In this document: piece by piece, positions 58,325-64,000 of the stretch
Layout: the number at the start of each line of letters is the position of its first letter
Numbering within the stretch: position 1 is the first letter of the stretch
DNA from: Coccinella septempunctata
Taxonomy: Eukaryota; Arthropoda; Insecta; Coleoptera; Coccinellidae
Length of the DNA stretch: 64,000 bases
Direction: 5' to 3'
Assembly (NCBI RefSeq): GCF_907165205.1
Contig: NC_058193.1
Span: 34,609,521-34,673,520 of the forward strand
Notes under the pieces: model-generated
Told to the model about the DNA's origin: nothing
The model's input: the letters and a program-made list of their open reading frames with translations, nothing else
The model's database searches: none
Program-made: the position numbers and the translations under genes

Positions 58325-59390
58325 CTGTGGTAATTCAACAGAGAATTGCACTCCAGGGAGCCCTTCAAAACGAACAGGTATCTGACATGAAGTTTGTTAA
58401 TCTAAATTGACATATTTGCTCCACTGTCCAAAAGACAGGTTGTTCTTTTATTGTCCTGGGATATGGAGTGCATAGAAGATGTTTTGTAAATTCTAGAAAA
58501 CTAAACAGTCGATGATTTCATGTAGAATTGCACTCCAGAAAACACTTCAGAGTGAACTGGACCTATTTGCTACTCTGTCTGAAAATCTGAATATTGTATT
58601 ACTGTCTTAGGATATGGAGTGCATAGAATATGTTTTGAGGATTCTAGAAAACCAAACAGTTGATGATTCAATAGAGAATTGTAGTCCAGAGAGCTCTTCG
58701 AAGTCAACTCGAAAATGAAAAATGGAAAAACAATAAAAACTATTTTCTCGTAAACGGAGTTAGGTATTTGAAATTTTGGTATGAAAATATAGGTTTTCGA
58801 ACACGCTGAATCTATTGCGAGTAATTTCGAAAGCCTATCCCCCTTCGTTCAGATTTTCAGCTTGAAAATGGCATTTTTCAAAAATAGCAAATTTCAATCT
58901 CCGATATCTCCTGTTATGTTTGTCTGATCCAATTGGGATTTCCAGTTTTATAATCAGCATTGTCAAGGCTTCCACCCAAGCACAAAAACTCGTTTTCGAA
59001 AATTTCGATTTTTTGGGTCGAAAATGAGCAAGGGGTTAGACCCCCCTGAAATGACCTATTTGCTACTCTGTCTGATAATCTGGACGTTGTATTACTGTCT
59101 TAGGATATGGAGTGCATAGGATATGTTTTGAAGATTCTAGAAAACCAAACAGTTGATGATTCCATAGAGAATTGTAGTCCAGAGAGCTCTTCGAACTCAA
59201 CTCGAAAATGAAAATTGGAAAAACAAAAAAAAATTTTTTCTCCTAAACTGGGCCAGATATTTGAAATTTTGGTATGAAAATGAAGGTTTTCGAACACGCT
59301 GAATCTATTGCTACTAATTTCGAAAGCCTATCCCCCTTCGTTCAGATTTTCAGCTTGGAAATGACATTTTTCAAACATTTCAAATTTCAC
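58325..59390. repeat. Diverged satellite copies (494-bp family)
   Basis: At least two partial units and one nearly complete unit of the 3.8-14.2 kb satellite. Landmarks are gagaattgcactccag (58342), caaacagttgatgattc (58652), the ggggttagacccccctgaaa box (59032), and a break inside the unit at about 59390 (tttcaaatttcac). Family-specific differences from the main array include gattctagaaaaccaaac and agaattgtagtccagag, both shared with the copy at 63612. There are internal deletions near 58400 and 58560. Confidence 0.9.
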
Positions 59391-60109
59391 TTAAGTATTC
59401 TTCAAGACCAAACGGTTATGCCGAGATGGATGAAATTCTGAGATTCATTACAAGAAGAGTTGCTCTTTCAGAATATGTATAACATTCGGATCTACGATGA
59501 TTTTCCTGGGAGAAAAACTACTCGAATGTTGACCATCGAAAAATTCCTGAACTCAGATTTAAAAAGCCTTTCAAATGAGGTATCACCTACTTCATATTCT
59601 TCATTCAAAATATAGAAGTTGGGATTGTAACATTTAAGGTTTGGACTTTGATCTTAGAAGTTGAACACATAGAGCTGGGTTTTGGTTTTTTGGATGAGGC
59701 CCCAAATCAACATCAGTCAGATTGACTGATGATTGAGCAGCGAATAAAGATGCTGGAAAACCTAGTCATACAACTCTAGTCTAATCAAGTCCTTTTTCTG
59801 GTCTCATATTTGCAATTTTTGGTTGTGGTTTTTGGTCCTACGAAAGGGGGTACTTACTTACCCAAAGCAGTCTATATCACACTGTTTGTAAAAGTGTTGT
59901 GAGCAAACTTATAAGTGCCAACTAAGGTTGGAACACATCAAACAATTAAGATGCAACATTCAACTCTTCAACATGAGGTTGACAGGATAAACTTGGCAAT
60001 ATTGACCTCTTCTCCAGGTGCATTCACATGGAAAAGATATAGAAAATACTTGCATCCCTTTTATACTTCAGTAAAGGGGCATTTATTCTTGAAATGATGA
60101 ACCCTTTAG
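59391..60109. other. Intergenic, no gene seen
   Basis: AT-rich sequence with no repeat match in the window and no convincing coding frame. Confidence 0.3.
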
Positions 60110-60690
60110 TGTTAATCCGATGGTGGCAGTGCCAAATCCATTTTCCCTCAGAAAAATCGTCGCCGGATAAAGTCGGCTCCACACAAAGACCTCAAACTAA
60201 GACTAATTCATCGAGCGACCCCATCGACGACGGCGGTTTCAGCGGGAGGCGGGGACTGGAGGTGGTTGGCTAGGGGCGGCGCGCAGTTATTTTGTGTACA
60301 ATATCATCTCTTCCTTATCAAGCTCTCCGCCACGTTGTTAGCGGTCTCGCAGGACAAATAAACACCATTGTCCCCGTAACCATGGTGAAATCATGCGACA
60401 GTTCTGGGAGCTGCTGTGTCTCCGCTGAAATATCCGAGTCTATTCTATTGTAAAGTCGAGTGGCTTGTTCCTTAAACCCGTCCCCATCTCGGGCTCTTCT
60501 TATTCTGGGCTGTTTGCCGAACGACAGATCCATTATGTCGTGTCGGTCTGTCCTTCTGTCGGTGCTGGGGGTGACTTCTGAGACGTTGTCGGCGTTTTTT
60601 TTTTGGTCCTTCCATCGATACTGGCGTATAATGAATGATTGGGTTTCGATCACAAAAGGGTTGTAGATGGTTATTCCGATAGCGTTCCAT
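60110..60690. promoter_or_regulatory. GC-richer conserved-looking block, possible regulatory or coding
   Basis: The first part (60110-60310) has cgacgacggcggtttcagcg and ggggcggcgcgcagttattt. The second part holds a 111-codon minus-strand open frame (60653-60318) with KKNADNVSEVTPSTDRRTDR and FKEQATRLYNRIDSDISAE. That frame is hydrophilic and matches no family I know, and a second minus frame overlaps it. I favour conserved non-coding DNA. An unidentified exon remains possible. Confidence 0.3.
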
Positions 60691-60792
60691 GAAAAAAGAT
60701 CGGATCTCTCAGATTTACGACTGTAATTTGGCTAAGGGTTATTTGGTTTTTGCAGATCAGTAGAGGTGGAAATTATTGGAATAAACTTGATT

Positions 60793-61800
60793 GTTTTGAG
60801 TAGCAGCTTCAATGGAAGATGAAATAAATTCCTCAACCGTTGCCACTATCCAGCTGCCTAGGGAGATCTGCCTAAGGAAGTAGGATATCTCATTTCTTTT
60901 TATATCACAGATACATAACAAGAAGAGCTCTGATACATAAATGCGATATACTAGAGACTTACTTTGATATTCGATAAATTGGCGATGCTTTGAATAAATG
61001 CCAGCTACATCACTAGTGGAAGTTATTGGTATAAAGTTGGTAGTATCAGTACATTGAATTCCAAAGAAACAGGGATTATTTATGGAAATGATTTCATTGA
61101 TACTAACTCCTCAGTTCTTTGGCACTAGCCAGGCTACTAGACAGATCTGCCTACGACTGTAAGATATCTTGTGTTTGTTATATCACAGATACGTAACATA
61201 AAGAGCTAAGATACATAGACATAGCAGATACCTACATCGTAGAGGGGGCACCCTTATATTTCATACAGTAGATATGATTCATATTATGCCAGCTACATCA
61301 CTGGAGGAAATTGTGATATGAAAATTATTAATTTGTTCCACCCTGAATTTCTCAACAGTGAAACCAAACAAGTGAAAAATATATGACCTCAGAATAATAT
61401 GATTTTTTATATTTGAGAGTGTTATTGGAAAATTGTAATCCTGATAGGTACGTAGCTGCGATGTACCAGAGATATAACACGAAGGGAGCACGGTTATATG
61501 GACAAGTGACATTGAATAAATATTATTTGATGTACCAGTTGATTGAAATTTCATTGGAAAATAATCAAAAGTGGAAATAATTTTGAGTATACAGAGTTGA
61601 CTCTTCGTTCCTCTTGGTTTATTTTGAGAATCAGCGTCAGTGGAAGATGAAGCGAGTTCCTTAGTACTTGGCACTAGCCAGATGACCAGACAGATCTACT
61701 CATGGCAGTTACTATCCCATGTTGCATTTATATCACGGATGCATAACCTAAAGATCTCACATACATAATGGAGTATACTTACTAGAGACTTGCCTGGAAG
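60793..61800. repeat. Degenerate tandem repeat, unit about 275 bp
   Basis: Equivalent words recur at 60840 (gccactatccagctgcctag), 61121 (ggcactagccaggctactag) and 61667 (ggcactagccagatgaccag): steps of about 281 and 546, close to one and two units. The first unit is close to 56567-56870, while the later ones are strongly diverged. The phrases tatatcacagatacataac and gccagctacatcactggagg also recur. The open frame at 61674-61279 lies across it and is not supported. Confidence 0.7.
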
Positions 61801-63032
61801 TAAGTGTACGTCTTTATTCTATAGGCTTCGATTTGAACGTAATTTTTTTATGAATCTAATGGATATTTGGACACATATCGAGTGATGCTTCTTGCTGCCC
61901 ACATCCGATTTTTTCTCGAAGGAGAAACTGTAATATAATAGATAGGAGAAAACGAAATCAACCACCATAATTCACTTCGTAGCTTTCAAAACAATCGCTT
62001 TCAACATCCGTAACATCCCTCATCGAACCCTCTAGAGACCGGTAAACTTTTCCATTAAAGTCGGTTATCCGTTAGTGCGTTGAGCATCACTGAAAAATCG
62101 TCCTTTTTGTGCTTTTCGACAGGTCCTTGTGAAGGAGCCTCTGAAAGAGAAAATCTTTTGAATCGTCATATTTGAAGATACTTCAGTTTTGTCCACAGAT
62201 TCATATCGAAAAGGTTTTATCGAGTGAAGCTCCTAGTACCTAACGTTATCAGTGATAATACCAATAGGAAACACACAAAATTCTTGCTTTTCTATCTACC
62301 AATTCCGTTGAAGCGATCTCCTGAAAAATGCACAAGCGAATCGCATCACCAATTTAGCGTTGGACCTTTTAGAGCCGTTTTAAACATTGCACCAACTAGT
62401 CTATTCATATTAGATAGGGCACAGGTGAGAACACATTCTATCGCTGCATTATTTAACAGTTCCTAGAAGAACATATTTTCTAGGGTATTCCCTTTTGGGC
62501 CTTTGGAGTGTATTGTTCGCAGTTTCGTTCTTGAATGCATGCAAGGTTCAGGGAGCTAAAAAAAGGATATTGAACAAGTTAAGATGGAGCTGTAGATTGT
62601 CTTCTTCATTTAAACTATGAATATTCAACCAGGATCGTATTTAAATTTGAATGATGCTCAGTAACAAGCTGAGTGCACGAAATAAAGAATATTCGAACAT
62701 TTTCAGGTGATAGATCCAAAAGCAACCAACAGTAAACTCAATTGTCGAACGGGGATCCACCCTATACACACGGTTAAAAAAATAGGAATAAATGGAGTAC
62801 ATTCGGTAAAGCAAGGAAGGAGATTGATCATCTGTACTTCGCGTTCATGTCGTTATTTTCTTTCAGTTCAGTAAAGATGAAGCCAACCACGTAACAATTA
62901 TTATCCAGCGAAGCCTGACGCTTTTCTACCTGCTCATATTTCGCTCGACATCCTACTCCTGCACTGTGACAGAGTGAGCAAGTTTGCCTATTGAATCCTT
63001 TATTGCCAGGACATGGCTCACCCCTGTTCTGC
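61801..63032. other. Intergenic, no gene established
   Basis: AT-rich, mostly featureless. A minus-strand frame at 63046-62828 (Cys-containing, TCSLCHSAGVGCRAKYEQ) lies directly downstream of the candidate gene at 63033-63541. An aataaa word (63000-63005, reverse strand) lies about 30 bases past that gene's stop codon and could be its polyadenylation signal. Confidence 0.3.
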
Positions 63033-63541
63033 CTATTTGGATCCACTAATTACAATCCGCACAAAAAAATCGTTTTGTTGTTCTGCTAATTGATGACGGT
63101 GAAAGTGCATCTCCTCTTCATCGGTATAATTAAGGTGAGATTTGTTAGATAGAGGAGAAACTGCTCTAGAATGACAGGGCCGTCGAAATGATTCGTTGAA
63201 TGAAGGTGGAAAAACCTTGGGATTGCTCTTGTACCAGTTGTGACATTTAAACAGATTCTCAGTGAAGTAGTAGGATTTAAATTGGACCATGGGCATCATT
63301 TTGGCTTTTCTATCCAATGTTTCCCATAGTTTTTTTTCAGTTACACTTTTCACAAGTCTAAAGGACAAATATAAGATAGAATATTAAGTATAAATGAACT
63401 TATTAGAAATAATAAACGTAATAAATTCACACGCTGATTTGAAATAAACTAATTTTACGATCTAAATCGAAATAGCAAGCCAACCTCGATCAAAATATCA
63501 TCAGAAATTCCACCTCGTCGAGAAAAATTATTGGTTATCAT
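63033..63541 (-). CDS. Hypothetical two-exon protein, 135 aa (tentative)
   Basis: The model starts at the ATG at 63541. Exon 1 (63541-63459) reads MITNNFSRRGGISDDILIE and on to RFR. A GTAAAA donor follows at 63458 and a good acceptor (tatatttgtcctttag) ends at 63358, giving a 101-base intron, a common size in insects. Exon 2 (63357-63033) continues in frame as LVKSVTEKKLWETLDRKAK, then KSYYFTENLFKCHNWYKS, an acidic/His-rich stretch (DEEEMHFHRHQLAEQQ) and a stop. An AATAAA lies close downstream. I recognise no domain. The donor is weak and the open length modest, so chance is a real alternative. Its upstream edge abuts a satellite copy. Confidence 0.22.
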
Positions 63542-63611
63542 GGTTTCGGTCTCATTTAAACTCGTCAGAGCAATACAACTGATTCCCCGACAAAAATGGA
63601 ATGAATTGTGG

Positions 63612-64000
63612 CCTTTTCGAAAGCCTATCTCCCTTTGTTTAGATTTTCATCTTGGAAATGGCATTTTTCAAAAAATTGCAAATTTCAATCTGCGATATCT
63701 CCTGTTATATTCGTCTGATCCAATTGGGATTTCCAGTTTTATAATCAGCATTGCCAAGGCTTCTACCCAAGCACAAAAACTCGATTTCGAAAATCTCGAT
63801 TTTTTGGGTCAAAAATGAGCAAGGGGTTAGACCCCCCTAAAATGACATATTTGCTACTCTGCCTGAAAATCAGGATGTTCTATTACTGTCTTAGGATATG
63901 GAGTGCATAAAATATGTTTTGGAGATTCTAGAAAACCAAACAGTTGATGATTTAATAGAGAATTGTAGTCCAGAGAGCTCTTCGAAGTCAACTCGAAAAT
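63612..64000. repeat. Satellite copy (494-bp family), running off the window
   Basis: The copy begins inside the unit at ttttcgaaagcctatctccc and runs through the ggggttagacccccctaaaa box (63823) into the next unit, still matching at the last base. It shares gatttccagttttataatc and agaattgtagtccagag with the copies at 58.3-59.4 kb rather than with the main array. The 95-codon open frame at 63531-63818 is repeat-derived. Confidence 0.9.

Overview
The window looks like AT-rich insect genomic DNA, with a beetle as a low-confidence guess. The evidence is a spliced arthropod-type NK1/slouch homeobox gene with GT-AG introns, several mariner transposons, non-LTR retrotransposon 3' fragments, many fold-back elements and a long satellite array. 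There is no operon structure, and no bacterial or phage gene was seen. I see no rRNA or tRNA gene.

The one gene I can name is slouch (NK1 class), on the + strand. Exon 1 is 27831-28338 and exon 2 is 38341-38843; they are separated by a 10.0-kb phase-1 intron. Together they encode about 336 residues: an acidic, Ser-rich N-terminal part, a TN/eh1-like motif, a complete 60-residue homeodomain, and a Gly/Pro/His/Tyr-rich tail. A likely polyadenylation signal lies at 39854-39859. A second, much weaker candidate is an unrecognised two-exon minus-strand reading frame at 63541-63033.

Layout. 1-3.8 kb: intergenic sequence with a broken mariner. 3.8-14.2 kb: about 21 tandem copies of a 494-bp satellite. 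14.2-25.3 kb: GC-richer islands that may be regulatory, a second mariner, nested fold-back elements (17.9-21.5 kb) and a Jockey-like reverse-transcriptase relic. 25.3-27.06 kb: a minisatellite of about 20 bp per unit built on the palindrome TCAGAATTCTGA, ending about 770 bp before the slouch start codon. 27.8-39.9 kb: slouch, whose intron holds a mariner, a LINE 3' end, several MITE-like elements and GC-richer islands. 40-64 kb: three more mariners (one with a transposase that is open over most of its length), a LINE/mariner chimera, a perfect 143-bp inverted repeat, more fold-back elements, further island candidates, and diverged copies of the satellite at 58.3-59.4 and 63.6-64.0 kb.

No genes here form an obvious joint pathway. 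The picture is one developmental regulator inside a large domain of probable cis-regulatory DNA that has been heavily invaded by repeats. The most unusual structures are the satellite array with higher-order variant blocks, the palindrome-cored minisatellite beside the slouch promoter, the perfect hairpin at 50.6-50.9 kb, the duplicated hairpin at 19.5-19.8 kb, and repeated nested insertions and chimeric junctions. Family names in quotation marks are my own labels.
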